A stretch of 64,000 bases of DNA from Bifidobacterium choerinum (GTDB lineage Bacteria > Actinomycetota > Actinomycetes > Actinomycetales > Bifidobacteriaceae): NCBI RefSeq assembly GCF_000741135.1, contig NZ_JGYU01000005.1, positions 77,946 to 141,945 of the forward strand, read 5' to 3'. The position numbers and the translations under genes are program-made. The notes under the pieces are model-generated. The model was not told the DNA's origin, searched no databases, and worked only from the letters and a program-made list of their open reading frames with translations. Positions 1 through 8,694 of the stretch are shown here, piece by piece. Numbering within the stretch: position 1 is the stretch's first letter; each line of letters starts with the position of its first letter.

Positions 1-745
1 CGAGTGCGCCGTCCTCGTCGTACATCTTCGCGATGAGCATCGCCGCGAGCGTGTTCGCGTCGAGCACGGGGCCGCCGTACTGGCCGGAGTGCACCGGATG
101 CTCGAGCACCTTGACATGCACGTCGCAGGTCGCGTTGCCGCGCAGCGACGTCGTCAGCGACGGCACGTCGGGCGCCCAGTTGCCCGAGTCGGCGACGATG
201 ATCACGTCGGAGTCGAATTCGTCGTGGTGCTCCTCGATGAAGGGGATGAAGCTCGCCGAGCCCATCTCCTCCTCGCCTTCGAAGAAGATCTTGATGTTGA
301 CGCCGAGGTCGTCGCCGAGCGCCTTGAGCGCGCCGTAGTGGATCGCGATGCCGCCGGTGTCGTCGCAGGTGCCGCGTCCGTACAGGCGGTCGCCTACCTG
401 CGTGACCTCGAAGGGGTCGGTGTCCCATTCGTCCGGATCGGGTACGGGCTGCACGTCGTGGTGCGCGTACAGCAGCACCGTCGGCGCGTCCGGATTCGTT
501 TCGAGCGAGCCGATGACCTCCCATGCGCCGGCGGATCCGTCGGGGTTGTGCGACTGCACGGCGCGCGCGTCGACGCCGACCTCGCGCATGATCCGCGCGA
601 CGTACTGCGCCGACTCCTTCATATGGTCGCCGGTGATGCCCTGCGCGGACACCGATCTGAGCGCCACCTTCTGACGCACGACGTCCATGATCTGCTGCCA
701 GTCCGCCGCCACACGCGCGCGAATCTCCTTCGCCGATATCTCCAT
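1..745 (-). CDS. M20-family dipeptidase/carboxypeptidase, 3' part missing at window edge
   Basis: The reverse-strand frame starts at ATG 743-745, preceded by AAAGGAA as ribosome binding site. It stays open to base 1, so only about the first 248 residues are visible. The protein begins MEISAKEIRARVAADW. It contains LLYAHHDVQP, with the metal-binding His and Asp of M20 zinc peptidases, then GRGTCDDTGG with the bridging Asp, then FFEGEEEMGS with the catalytic and metal Glu pair. Family members hydrolyse dipeptides or N-acyl amino acids in the cytoplasm with two metal ions. The later HPVHSGQYGG segment is where the dimerisation lid domain begins. It is divergent from the DUF3043 gene. Exact substrate cannot be told. 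Confidence 0.9.
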   Translation of the reverse strand, partial: MEISAKEIRARVAADWQQIMDVVRQKVALRSVSAQGITGDHMKESAQYVARIMREVGVDARAVQSHNPDGSAGAWEVIGSLETNPDAPTVLLYAHHDVQPVPDPDEWDTDPFEVTQVGDRLYGRGTCDDTGGIAIHYGALKALGDDLGVNIKIFFEGEEEMGSASFIPFIEEHHDEFDSDVIIVADSGNWAPDVPSLTTSLRGNATCDVHVKVLEHPVHSGQYGGPVLDANTLAAMLIAKMYDEDGAL

Positions 746-907
746 GTCGTTCCTTTCGCCGCCGCCGGCCGCACCGGCGGTCCGGACGCTTACGGGTCGT
801 ATGTTCCGATGTCGATTGTAGATGGCTCTCTCGCCCCGCGCCGCGCCCTGCGCCGAGGGCGGCGACGCGGCCGGCGGCGTCGATGTCTTCACGTACGCTC
901 GTGCCTC

Positions 908-1531
908 ATGGCAGTGAACAAGAAGGACGAAGGCAACGAAGGACAGGTCGCGCGCAGCGTGCACGACAAGAACGCGCAGGCCGGCAAGGGACGGCCGACG
1001 CCGAAGCGCAAGGACGCGCAGGCGAGGAACATCCGACCGCTCGTGCCGAAGGACAGCGCCGCACAGCGCAAGGAGGCGAAGCGCCGCATGCGCGAGCGCG
1101 AGAACCGCGAATACGAGGCGATGCGCACCGGCGACCTGCAGAACATGCCGAAGGCCGAACGCCTCCCCTGGCGCGTCTATGTGCGCGACTATGTGGACGC
1201 GCGCTTCAACATCGGCGAGTTCTTCATCCCGGTGGCGCTCGTCATCCTCGTGCTGTCCGTCATCGTCACGGCCTTCGCGCGGCAGATCCCCTACAGCATC
1301 CAGATCACGATGATCCTGATGACGCTGCTGTACCTGTATCTGTTCGCGATCATCGTCGACGTCGTCGTGATGTGGCGCAAGCTCAAGAAGCTGCTCGTCG
1401 CCAAGTACGGCGAGCAGGCCGTCGCCAAGGGCATGCGCACCGGGTCCTACGCGTGGAGTCGCGCGATCCAGCTGCGCCGCTGGCGTCTGCCGAAGCCGCG
1501 CTACAAGAAGCGCGGCCACTGGCCGAAGTAG
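908..1531 (+). CDS. DUF3043 membrane protein
   Basis: The protein is 207 residues. A long basic, charged N-terminus (about residues 1-95, rich in K, R and E) is followed by two hydrophobic helices (about 100-123, FFIPVALVILVLSVIVTAF, and 130-155, MILMTLLYLYLFAIIVDVVV). A basic tail ends in LRRWRLPKPRYKKRGHWPK. This matches the actinobacterial DUF3043 family, a predicted inner-membrane protein of unknown function. I chose ATG 908 because the frame is open far upstream only as antisense of the peptidase gene, and the family starts with such a charged leader. It is followed by a strong terminator and is probably monocistronic. Confidence 0.85.
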   Translation: MAVNKKDEGNEGQVARSVHDKNAQAGKGRPTPKRKDAQARNIRPLVPKDSAAQRKEAKRRMRERENREYEAMRTGDLQNMPKAERLPWRVYVRDYVDARFNIGEFFIPVALVILVLSVIVTAFARQIPYSIQITMILMTLLYLYLFAIIVDVVVMWRKLKKLLVAKYGEQAVAKGMRTGSYAWSRAIQLRRWRLPKPRYKKRGHWPK

Positions 1532-1550
1532 ACCATCCTCCGCGTGCATA

Positions 1551-1588
1551 GGGCCGGGACGAAGCGCATGCTTCGTCCCGGCCCTTTT
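1551..1588 (+). terminator. Rho-independent terminator after the DUF3043 gene
   Basis: A perfect 15-bp stem (1551-1565 with 1570-1584, beginning GGGCCGGGAC) closes a GCAT loop and is followed by TTTT. It lies 19 bases after the stop codon. Confidence 0.93.
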
Positions 1589-1697
1589 CCGTTCGCGCCT
1601 CCTCCCCCGCGCCCTTCAACCCGAACATCCCCCGCTACGGGTTGCACTACAATGGTTGCCGGTTATCGGTCGTACATCGCAGCTTCCTGGAGGCATC

Positions 1698-3179
1698 GTG
1701 GCATCCCTACATTTCGACATCGCAATCATCGGCGCCGGCCCTGGCGGATATTCCGCCGCCCTGCGCGCGGCGGAACTCGGCAGATCGGTCGTCATGATCG
1801 AACGTGACGAAACACTCGGCGGCACCTGCCTCAACCGCGGATGCATCCCGTCGAAGGCGCTCATCACCGCCACCCGCACGCTCGACGCGCTCGCGCACGG
1901 CGAATCGATGGGCATCGTCTCCAAGCTCGAGGAGATCGACTTCGGACGCCTGCGCGACTACCGCGAGCACACCGTCGCGACGCTCGTCGACGGGCTGCGC
2001 GCGCTCGTCGAATACCGCGGCATCACCGTCTACCGCGGCGACGCGTCGCTCAGCGCCGACCATCATGTGCACGTCGTGCCATCCGCCGGACAGGAGCATG
2101 TGCGCAGGTTCGCGAAGAACGGCGGATTCGACGAGATCGCCGGCGACCTCGACATCACGGCCGACGACGTCGTGCTCGCCACCGGCTCGCGTCCGCGCGA
2201 GCTTCCCGGCACCGCCTACCACGGCGCGATCGTCGATTCGACGGCAGCGCTGTCGATCGACACGTTCCCCCACAGCGCGGTCATCATCGGCTCCGGCGCC
2301 GTCGCGCTCGAATTCGCGTCGATCTGGAACAGCGCGGGCAGCGACGTGACGCTGCTCATCCGCAAGGACAGCGTATTGTCGAAGAGCGACCGCCGCGCCG
2401 CGCTTGCATTGTCACGCGAACTCAAACGCCGCGGCATCGACATCATCCGCAACGCGCACGTGCGCGGCATCGACACCGGCGTGAACCTCGGCGTGACCGT
2501 GCGCTACACGCTCGGCGACGACGACGAGGAGCACATGATCGGCGCCGAGATCGCGCTCGGCGCGATCGGGCGCACGCCGAACACCGACGAGCCGTGGTTC
2601 GCCGACTGCGGCGTCGCGCTCGACGACGCCGGCATGGTCGTCGTCGACGACTACGGCCGCACGAACCTCGACCATGTCTGGGCGCTCGGCGACATCACCG
2701 CCGGCCATGCGCTTGCGCACCGCGCCTTCGCGCAGGGACTCGTCATCGCCGAGACGATCGCCGGGCTCAAGGCGAAGCCGGTGGACGAGGACGCCATCGC
2801 GAACATCGTGTTCAGCTCGCCGGAGTTCGCCACCGTCGGCCTCACGCTGCGCCAGGCGCAGGCGGACGCGCGCTACGCCGACGTGCGGGAGACCGTGTTC
2901 CCGGTGATGTCGAACCCGCGCATGGTCATGAGCGCCACCGGCGGTTCGTTCTCGATCGTCAGCGGGCGCGACGCGGGCGGCGACGACACCGAATATGTGC
3001 TCGGCGTGCACGTCGTCGCACCGGACGCGAGCGACATGATCGCCGAGGCCCAGCAGATCGTCGCCAACCGCATCCCGCTGCACGAGGCGTCCAATGCGAT
3101 CCACCCGCACCCGACCTTCAGCGAGATGATCGGCGAGACGCTGCTCAAGGCCGACGGACGACCATTGCACACCCGCTGA
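1698..3179 (+). CDS. lpdA: Dihydrolipoyl dehydrogenase (E3, FAD-dependent)
   Basis: The protein is 493 residues from GTG 1698, which has GGAGG just upstream; the frame also runs back to 1656 but without a ribosome binding site. It shows the FAD-binding GAGPGG (residues 12-17), the redox-active disulfide in GGTCLNRGCIPSK (Cys44, Cys49), a second dinucleotide-binding fold around IIGSGAVALEFA, the ALGDIT FAD motif and the C-terminal His-Glu pair in HPHPTFSE. It reoxidises dihydrolipoamide with NAD+. A short insertion near residues 135-150 (RFAKNGGFDEIAGD) is not typical. Pyruvate or 2-oxo-acid dehydrogenase subunits are not adjacent, so its partner complex (for example the glycine cleavage system) is not shown here. 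Confidence 0.92.
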   Translation: MASLHFDIAIIGAGPGGYSAALRAAELGRSVVMIERDETLGGTCLNRGCIPSKALITATRTLDALAHGESMGIVSKLEEIDFGRLRDYREHTVATLVDGLRALVEYRGITVYRGDASLSADHHVHVVPSAGQEHVRRFAKNGGFDEIAGDLDITADDVVLATGSRPRELPGTAYHGAIVDSTAALSIDTFPHSAVIIGSGAVALEFASIWNSAGSDVTLLIRKDSVLSKSDRRAALALSRELKRRGIDIIRNAHVRGIDTGVNLGVTVRYTLGDDDEEHMIGAEIALGAIGRTPNTDEPWFADCGVALDDAGMVVVDDYGRTNLDHVWALGDITAGHALAHRAFAQGLVIAETIAGLKAKPVDEDAIANIVFSSPEFATVGLTLRQAQADARYADVRETVFPVMSNPRMVMSATGGSFSIVSGRDAGGDDTEYVLGVHVVAPDASDMIAEAQQIVANRIPLHEASNAIHPHPTFSEMIGETLLKADGRPLHTR

Positions 3180-3321
3180 CGATTCCGAGCCGATCGTCGA
3201 CGTCCCACGTTCCCGACTGCCGCCCGTAGGCAAACGGATGGGGATGGTCAGCTGATAGAGTATGGAACCATTGCAACAGCACGCATCGATAGCGTTCGCA
3301 GAGTGACAGGAGAGGCGATTC

Positions 3322-4110
3322 ATGGCATCGAAGGACGAGCAGCCGAAGAAGAAAAAGCGCGGCATGTTCAGCCAGATCAAGCAGATCTACCAGTTCACGC
3401 ACCGGGAGGACAAGGCGCTGCCGTGGATCGTCGGCGGCGTGTTCGCGGTCCCGCTCGTGATCGCGCTGGTCTGCGGATTCGTGTTCCACTGGGGTTGGTT
3501 CGGCTGGGTCAGCTGGATGATCCTCGCCGCCGTCACCGGCCTGCTGTTCGCCACGATCGTGCTCACCCGCCGTGCGGACGCCATCGGTTTCAAGCAGCTC
3601 GAGGGCCAGCCGGGCGCGTCCATCAGCGTCCTCGGCAACATGAAGAGGGCCGGCTATGACTTCCCGCAGGAACCGGTGTGGGTCGACCCGCGATCGCATG
3701 ACGCGATCTGGCGCGGCACCGGCTATCAGGGCATCTATCTGATCGGCGAGGGCGACTACGGCCGCGTCATGCGTGCGATGGACCACCAGGAGAAGCTGAT
3801 CAAGGGCGTGACCGCGGGCTCGCAGATCCCGATCTACCGCATCTGCGTCGGCACCGGCCCCAAGCAGGTGCGTCTCAAGGACCTGCGCAACGTCATCCTC
3901 AAGAAGCGCACGTACATCCCGAACACGAGCTCCAACAAGCTCGTGCGCGCCGTCAAGAAGCGCCGCCGCTTCGTGATGACCAAGGACCAGCTCATCACGC
4001 TCAACGAGCGTCTGCACACGCTGCAGCGCAAGAGCGGCATGGGCATCCCCAAGGGCATCGACCCGATGCGCATGCAGAAGGTCAGCAAGCGCGCGATGCG
4101 CGGACGCTGA
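3322..4110 (+). CDS. DUF4191 membrane protein
   Basis: The protein is 262 residues. A short Lys-rich start (MASKDEQPKKKKRGMF) precedes two transmembrane helices (about residues 36-58 and 62-84), then a long cytoplasmic region with ANRAVE-free, basic character ending SKRAMRGR. The family (DUF4191) is widespread in actinobacteria and commonly sits immediately before glnA, as here. Its function is unknown. The start ATG is preceded by AGGAGAGG. A terminator follows 23 bases after the stop, so it is not co-transcribed with glnA by default. Confidence 0.85.
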   Translation: MASKDEQPKKKKRGMFSQIKQIYQFTHREDKALPWIVGGVFAVPLVIALVCGFVFHWGWFGWVSWMILAAVTGLLFATIVLTRRADAIGFKQLEGQPGASISVLGNMKRAGYDFPQEPVWVDPRSHDAIWRGTGYQGIYLIGEGDYGRVMRAMDHQEKLIKGVTAGSQIPIYRICVGTGPKQVRLKDLRNVILKKRTYIPNTSSNKLVRAVKKRRRFVMTKDQLITLNERLHTLQRKSGMGIPKGIDPMRMQKVSKRAMRGR

Positions 4111-4133
4111 CCGCACGCGCTTTTCTCATTCTG

Positions 4134-4158
4134 GGACCGGCTTCGCCGGTCCTTTTTT
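4134..4158 (+). terminator. Rho-independent terminator after the DUF4191 gene
   Basis: GGACCGG at 4134-4140 pairs with CCGGTCC at 4146-4152 around CTTCG, followed by six Ts. Confidence 0.92.
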
Positions 4159-4258
4159 CGTTGCATTCATCCGTCGATGCACCCGTCTCCCCTTTTCCCG
4201 CGACCGTCATCGTTTCCGCGACCGTCATCGGCGATCGTCTCCCCGGCGGACGCCGCTG

Positions 4259-4394
4259 CCCGTAATGATAGATATGCGCTGCCCGTAACGACGGATGCCT
4301 GCCCGTAACAACGGACGTCCCGCCACCCGTAAACGATGACGTCCGCTACCTGTAACGGACAAACGAACGAACAAAGGATGTCCGCCTCCCGTAA
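4259..4394 (+). repeat. Cluster of five CCCGTAA repeats upstream of glnA
   Basis: Exact CCCGTAA copies start at 4259, 4282, 4302, 4327 and 4388, with a degenerate CCTGTAA near 4352. They lie in the 451-base gene-free stretch between the DUF4191 terminator and glnA. Most copies read GCCCGTAA followed by YGA or AAC. I see no credible reading frame in this stretch. The last 50 bases before glnA must hold its promoter, but I cannot assign -35/-10 boxes with confidence. Confidence 0.8.
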
Positions 4395-4611
4395 ACGGTC
4401 GCGGCGACGACGCGGTGTCCACATTGTGCGCAGCCGCACGGTGCACGCGTCGTCGCCGCTTCGGCAAAGCATCGTCGTCGTTCCAACGTTTCCGCCGTAT
4501 CGACGACGTTGTTCGCGCTGCACGAAACATGTTCGTAACTCAAACTTCGAGTGAGCGAAACGCTGTGACCTATGCTGATAGACGTAACCATTTATTGAAA
4601 GGAGCGGTCCC

Positions 4612-6048
4612 GTGACCACACTCGAAACCAAGGAAGACGCCGAGGCCCTGATCAATCAGGAAGGCATTGAATATGTCTCCGTTCGCTTCACCGATCTGAT
4701 TGGTGTTCAGCAGCATTTCACGGTCCCTGCCAGCGAATTCCTCAAGGACGCATTCGACGAGGGCATGCCGTTCGATGGCTCCTCCATCGAAGGCTTCCAG
4801 GCCATCAACGAGTCCGACATGAAGCTTGTCCCGGACATCACGACCGCCTACATCGATCCGTTCCGCAAGCACAAGACGCTCAACGTCGCGTTCTCGATCG
4901 TCGACCCGCTGACCGATGAGCCGTACTCGCGCGATCCGCGCCAGGTCGCGGCGAAGGCCGAGGCCTACCTGAAGTCGACCGGCCTCGCCGACACCGCCTC
5001 CTTCGCGCCGGAAGCCGAGTTCTTCATCTTCGACAAGGTCCGTTTCGGCAACGACATGCGCGGCTCCTTCTACGAGGTCGACTCCGTCGAGGCGCCGTGG
5101 AACTCCGGCCTCGACGTCGAAGCGGACGGCACGCCGAACATCGGCTTCAAGAACCGCGTCAAGCGCGGCTACTTCCCGGTCCCGCCGATCGACCACACGC
5201 AGGACCTGCGCGACGACATGGTCGCCAACCTGCAGAAGGTCGGCCTCATCCTCGAGCGCGCGCACCACGAGGTCGCCGGCGCCGGCCAGCAGGAGATCAA
5301 CTACCGCTTCAACTCGCTGCAGCATGCGGGCGACGATCTGATGAAGTACAAGTACGTCGTCCATGAGACGGCCGCGCTCGCCGGCAAGGCCGCGACGTTC
5401 ATGCCGAAGCCGATCGCCGGCGACAACGGCACCGGTATGCACTGCCACCAGTCGCTGTGGAAGGACGGCAAGCCGCTGTTCTACGATGAGAAGAACTACG
5501 GCGGCCTGTCCGACATGGCCCGTTGGTACATCGGCGGCCTGATCAAGCACTCGTCGTCGGTGCTCGCGTTCACGAACCCGTCGCTCAACTCCTACCATCG
5601 TCTCGTCCCGGGCTTCGAGGCGCCGGTCAACCTCGTCTACTCGGCGCGCAACCGCTCCGCCGCGATCCGCATCCCGCTCGCGGGCACGTCGCCGGCCGCC
5701 AAGCGCATCGAGTTCCGCGCCCCGGATCCGTCCTGCAACCCGTTCCTCGCGTTCTCCGCGCAGCTGATGGCGGGCCTCGACGGCATCCTCAACCACATCG
5801 AGCCGCCGGAGCCGGTCGACAAGGATCTTTATGAGCTTCCTCCGGAGGAGCACGCCGGCATCAAGCAGGTGCCGTCCTCACTCGCCGAGGCGCTCGACGC
5901 GCTCGAGGAGGATCATGACTTCCTGACCGCCGGCGATGTCTTCACCGAGGACCTCATCGAGACCTGGATCGACCTCAAGCGCAGCGAGATCGATCAGGCC
6001 CGTCTGCAGCCGACCCCGCTCGAGTACGAGCTCTACTTCCACATCTGA
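4612..6048 (+). CDS. glnA: Glutamine synthetase type I
   Basis: The protein is 478 residues, the normal length for GSI. GTG 4612 has AAAGGAG eight bases upstream. It shows [11 protein letters not shown] near the N-terminus, the EAEFFIFD metal-binding segment, the [15 protein letters not shown]/metal loop, and [31 protein letters not shown] has Tyr407 as the likely adenylylation site of GSI-beta enzymes. It makes glutamine from glutamate, ammonia and ATP as a cytoplasmic dodecamer. Its last 13 bases are the integration site of the island that follows, and the coding sequence is left intact. Its original terminator now appears to lie 15 kb away at 21326-21365, with a new one at 6142-6180. Confidence 0.97.
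   Translation: MTTLETKEDAEALINQEGIEYVSVRFTDLIGVQQHFTVPASEFLKDAFDEGMPFDGSSIEGFQAINESDMKLVPDITTAYIDPFRKHKTLNVAFSIVDPLTDEPYSRDPRQVAAKAEAYLKSTGLADTASFAPEAEFFIFDKVRFGNDMRGSFYEVDSVEAPWNSGLDVEADGTPNIGFKNRVKRGYFPVPPIDHTQDLRDDMVANLQKVGLILERAHHEVAGAGQQEINYRFNSLQHAGDDLMKYKYVVHETAALAGKAATFMPKPIAGDNGTGMHCHQSLWKDGKPLFYDEKNYGGLSDMARWYIGGLIKHSSSVLAFTNPSLNSYHRLVPGFEAPVNLVYSARNRSAAIRIPLAGTSPAAKRIEFRAPDPSCNPFLAFSAQLMAGLDGILNHIEPPEPVDKDLYELPPEEHAGIKQVPSSLAEALDALEEDHDFLTAGDVFTEDLIETWIDLKRSEIDQARLQPTPLEYELYFHI
6036..6048 (+). other. attL: 13-bp direct repeat at the end of glnA
   Basis: CTTCCACATCTGA encodes the final residues and stop of glnA. An exact copy occurs at 21285-21297, where no glnA sequence precedes it. 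This fits site-specific insertion that recreates the gene end. Confidence 0.8.
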
Positions 6049-6108
6049 CGGCCGCATAGGGCGGAACATAGCCGGCAGTAGGGCTTTCGCGGTATCCAGA
6101 ATAGCCCA

Positions 6109-6128
6109 CTGCACCTATGCTGCACCTA
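6109..6128 (+). repeat. Tandem CTGCACCTA pair, left arm-type integrase sites
   Basis: CTGCACCTA occurs at 6109-6117 and 6120-6128, an 11-base period and so nearly one helical turn. The same pair, with a 12-base period, occurs at 21123-21143 near the right end. Confidence 0.65.
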
Positions 6129-6141
6129 TGGTGTTCTGAAG

Positions 6142-6180
6142 AACCCCACTTCGTCCACAATCGGGCGCGAGTGGGGTTTT
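6142..6180 (+). terminator. Hairpin with T-run downstream of glnA, inside the island
   Basis: AACCCCACT at 6142-6150 pairs with AGTGGGGTT at 6170-6178, and the T-run is TTTT at 6177-6180. It can end glnA transcripts. Its reverse complement also ends close to the excisionase gene, so it may work in both directions. Confidence 0.75.
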
Positions 6181-6183
6181 CCT

Positions 6184-6441
6184 TTAGGCGCGCCACGCTG
6201 GCAACATGTCAAGCCATTCGTCCAAATCCCGCCGTCGGATGCGCATCGTCGTGCTGCCCGCCAGGCACGCCTTCAGCAGTCCGTTGCGCACGTTGGCCCG
6301 GATGATTTTGGCGGGAACGCCCGTAAGAGCCTCCACTTCATCCACACCCAGCAGCGGGCGGTTTTCGATGGGCACGTAGGGCTTTTCCTTCGGTCTGGCC
6401 GTAGTGCCCTCGGATTCAAGTGTCTTCTTCGATTCCGTCAT
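6184..6441 (-). CDS. Excisionase-like small DNA-binding protein
   Basis: From ATG 6439-6441 the protein is 85 residues; the frame also extends upstream to 6492. The C-terminal half (LLGVDEVEALTGVPAKIIRANVRNGLLKACLAGSTTMRIRRRDLDEWLDML, described here in parts) has the layout of a winged helix-turn-helix of the MerR/Xis type: an ALTGVP helix-turn, an R-x-x-V recognition helix, a wing, then RRRDLDEWL. Such proteins bind near att sites and direct excision by the integrase. Its position right inside attL supports that role. No separate promoter is clear, because an IS remnant lies directly upstream. Confidence 0.7.
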   Translation of the reverse strand: MTESKKTLESEGTTARPKEKPYVPIENRPLLGVDEVEALTGVPAKIIRANVRNGLLKACLAGSTTMRIRRRDLDEWLDMLPAWRA

Positions 6442-6477
6442 AGCAGCGGCTATGCGTCGCGAGGATTCAACGGCGTT

Positions 6478-6591
6478 GCGGCTCCGGCGCATCCGGCTGG
6501 ATCGCTGCGACCCCGCTCCGCCGGCCGGAAGTCCTTCAGGGAGTCCGACCGGCGACGGGAATCCCCGCCTTCAAGCGGGAGAGGATGTCAA
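6478..6591 (+). mobile_element. Right-end remnant of an IS200/IS605-family element (tnpB 3' end)
   Basis: One frame ends GDGNPRLQAGEDVK, a sequence characteristic of the last residues of many TnpB proteins. The DNA has the usual right-end hairpin: CCCGC at 6564-6568, loop CTTCAA, GCGGG at 6575-6579, then GAGAGGATGTCAA ending at about 6591. In this family the same DNA is the scaffold of the TnpB guide RNA (omega RNA). The rest of tnpB and any tnpA are missing, so this is a dead fragment. The 5' limit is approximate. Confidence 0.6.
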
Positions 6592-6690
6592 GCTAGGAGA
6601 TGGCCGTTCACCACGATGTTCTGACCGGCCAGAATGCCCGGTGCAGGCGATCGGCACCCACGTGAACGTGCGAAGGCGCTGAGGGCTTCG

Positions 6691-6920
6691 ATGACGGAGC
6701 TGGCCAAGGAAGTGCGGTTGGCTGCCTCCTACGGAGAACTGAGCGAGACCCTGCAGCAGAGGATCGAAGTCGTTATGAGATTCTTCCTGGCGCTTGGCGA
6801 GGGGGTTGATACGCCAGCGGAGGAAGAGCCGCGAATGAAGGTGCCCCCGGCTGTGCCAGAGGCACCTGAAGCCCGCGTCAACGACGACGTGAGCATTTTC
6901 GGGATGGGGCGCGGGAGAGG
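6691..6920 (+). pseudogene. Truncated small gene of unknown family
   Basis: A frame from ATG 6691 begins MTELAKEVRLAASYGELSETLQQRIEVV and continues in plausible protein-like sequence for about 75 residues. Beyond base 6920 it reads antisense into the DUF262 gene and loses that character. It is probably the 5' remnant of a gene cut when the neighbouring sequence was joined. No family is recognised. The 428-base stretch 6493-6920 otherwise holds only the IS remnant. Confidence 0.3.
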
Positions 6921-8624
6921 CTACGACCAGACGGTCAGGGCCTTGTCGGCAAGCCACTCCGCGCGCTCGTCGATGTCCTCTTCGCCCCATGATTCCTTCT
7001 CCAGGACGCCATCCATGGTGGCGAGGCCGGCGGCGCAGAGCGCCAGACCGTCCTTATATCCTTTCCCTTGCTTCTTGACGACCCACTCGGCATCGCGGAT
7101 GGAGGCGTTGAGCGAATGAGTGATGATGGCGAGGTTGCCGAACGTGAGGAGCTTCCTGTCCCTTCGCGTAGCAGCCTCGTCATCAAGGGCTCCCCACTTG
7201 TTGCGCCACTTTTTAGGCATCATATGCTCGAGGGTGTACTGGTTGAATCCGAGAAGCGCGGTGCTGCTCATGCTCGGTCTGATGGCGCTTTCCAGCAGAT
7301 AGAGGACGCCTTTGGACTGGAGGTTGTACAGGCACGACTCGCCGAACGCGGCGTGCACCTCGGGGTCGCTCGGCATATAGGTGGTCGCCTCCGCGTCGGC
7401 GGCAAGCGCGGTCCTCAGCGCGGCGGCGTCCTTTGCCTCGTTTAGGATCAGCGAGGTGAACAGCCTGTTGTAGTTCTTGGTGGTCGCCCTGACCAGCATT
7501 CGGCGGACGATGTAGCTCTCGAGCGTGGCGAAGATCTTCGCCTGCTCATCCGACGATTCCACGTTCTTGCGGACGTACAATACGTATGGGATGAGCGTCG
7601 AATTCTTAAGACCGAATATCAGCACGTTCATGCGCTCGGCGGACGGCGCGGAGGAGACGTTCCTGTCGCAACAGGTGGGGTCGAACGTGGACTCGAACAC
7701 CTCGGCGTAGGCCTTCATGGCACCCAGCACCTCATCTTTGCTCCCATCGCAGTACCTGGCGATGAAGTCTTTGTAGGACTGGAAGAGGTTGGACGTGCGC
7801 GAATAGAAGAGCTTGTCCTCGGTCGTGACGCCGCGCTCCTTGTTCTGAACCAGGATCTGGAGGAACGCGTCGAAGAACAGATCGACGAGCGTGCGCTTGA
7901 TGCGCCCGGTAACGACCTCCTGCTCCCAATATTCCCTCTTCTCCGCCGTGGGCTCGAAGACATCTTCCCAGCACTCCTTGAACGCCTGCTCGTTCTCGTG
8001 GTTGAAGAAGTAGTTCTTGAGGAGCTCCGCCGTCGTCAGGCGCACCCCGAGCGAGTTGATGGTGTCGAATATCTGCTGCTCGTCTTCGCCCTCGGTGAGA
8101 TCGATGCAAACGAACTGAACGTTCGACTTGATCGCGTTCCTGTCGACCTGTTCCGAGTCGATGTTTTTGAGGAAGTAGTTGTAGGCGCCAATGATGGCCG
8201 ACGAGCCGTCAATCGGCTCGCTGCCCTTGGCATCAACGACCTTCTTGAAATCGTCTCTATCGTATCTACTGTGGCTCAGAGCGACGTCGCCGGTCTCAAG
8301 GATGAAGTCCCGCTCGAACAGCTTGCCGGCGCCGATTTTCGCGCAAAGCGCCTTGAAGAAGATAATCATGGTGGTGAGGCGCTGCTGTCCGTCGATGACG
8401 GTGCGCACCTCGGATACCTCCGACCAGGTATTGCCGGAAGACTCCTGCTTCAGGATGATGGAGCCCAGGAAGTAGGGCCGCTTCGAGGCGGTGACGAACT
8501 CCATGTTGCCGAGGAAGCGCTCCCACTGCTCTTCTCCCCAGACGTACGCCCTTTGGTAGAAGGGTATTTCGAGCAGGCGCGATCCGTTGAACACGCCGCT
8601 TATCGTTGCTTTTCCTGCATCCAT
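6921..8624 (-). CDS. DUF262/DUF1524 protein, GmrSD-like type IV restriction nuclease
   Basis: The protein is 567 residues. The N-terminal DUF262 part has PFYQRAYVW (21-29) and the hallmark DGQQR (78-82), which in GmrS/SspE-type proteins belongs to an NTP-hydrolysing ParB-like fold. FDTINSLGVRLTTAELLKNY follows. The C-terminal DUF1524 part has YTLEHMMPKKW (His467) and GNLAIITHSLN, the His-Me/HNH-type nuclease layout. Characterised relatives cleave modified DNA (GmrSD, BrxU) or nick unmodified phage DNA under phosphorothioate sensing (SspE). Here it is the last gene of the operon, 70 bases after the SNF2-like helicase gene. Whether it senses modification or works as effector of this operon is inference. 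Confidence 0.88.
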   Translation of the reverse strand: MDAGKATISGVFNGSRLLEIPFYQRAYVWGEEQWERFLGNMEFVTASKRPYFLGSIILKQESSGNTWSEVSEVRTVIDGQQRLTTMIIFFKALCAKIGAGKLFERDFILETGDVALSHSRYDRDDFKKVVDAKGSEPIDGSSAIIGAYNYFLKNIDSEQVDRNAIKSNVQFVCIDLTEGEDEQQIFDTINSLGVRLTTAELLKNYFFNHENEQAFKECWEDVFEPTAEKREYWEQEVVTGRIKRTLVDLFFDAFLQILVQNKERGVTTEDKLFYSRTSNLFQSYKDFIARYCDGSKDEVLGAMKAYAEVFESTFDPTCCDRNVSSAPSAERMNVLIFGLKNSTLIPYVLYVRKNVESSDEQAKIFATLESYIVRRMLVRATTKNYNRLFTSLILNEAKDAAALRTALAADAEATTYMPSDPEVHAAFGESCLYNLQSKGVLYLLESAIRPSMSSTALLGFNQYTLEHMMPKKWRNKWGALDDEAATRRDRKLLTFGNLAIITHSLNASIRDAEWVVKKQGKGYKDGLALCAAGLATMDGVLEKESWGEEDIDERAEWLADKALTVWS

Positions 8625-8694
8625 CCTTAAAGCCCTATCTATCCTTCGCAGTTATCACTTATGAGCCAATATCGTCAATGCGCCATTCGGCCTC

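Noticed and set aside
89-907. Long plus-strand open frame running into the DUF3043 gene
   Set aside because: It is antisense to the M20 peptidase and Arg/Val-rich; the DUF3043 protein has a good start at 908.
6036-6048. tRNA or tmRNA as the island's integration target
   Set aside because: The repeat lies in the glnA coding end, and no tRNA cloverleaf can be drawn at either end.
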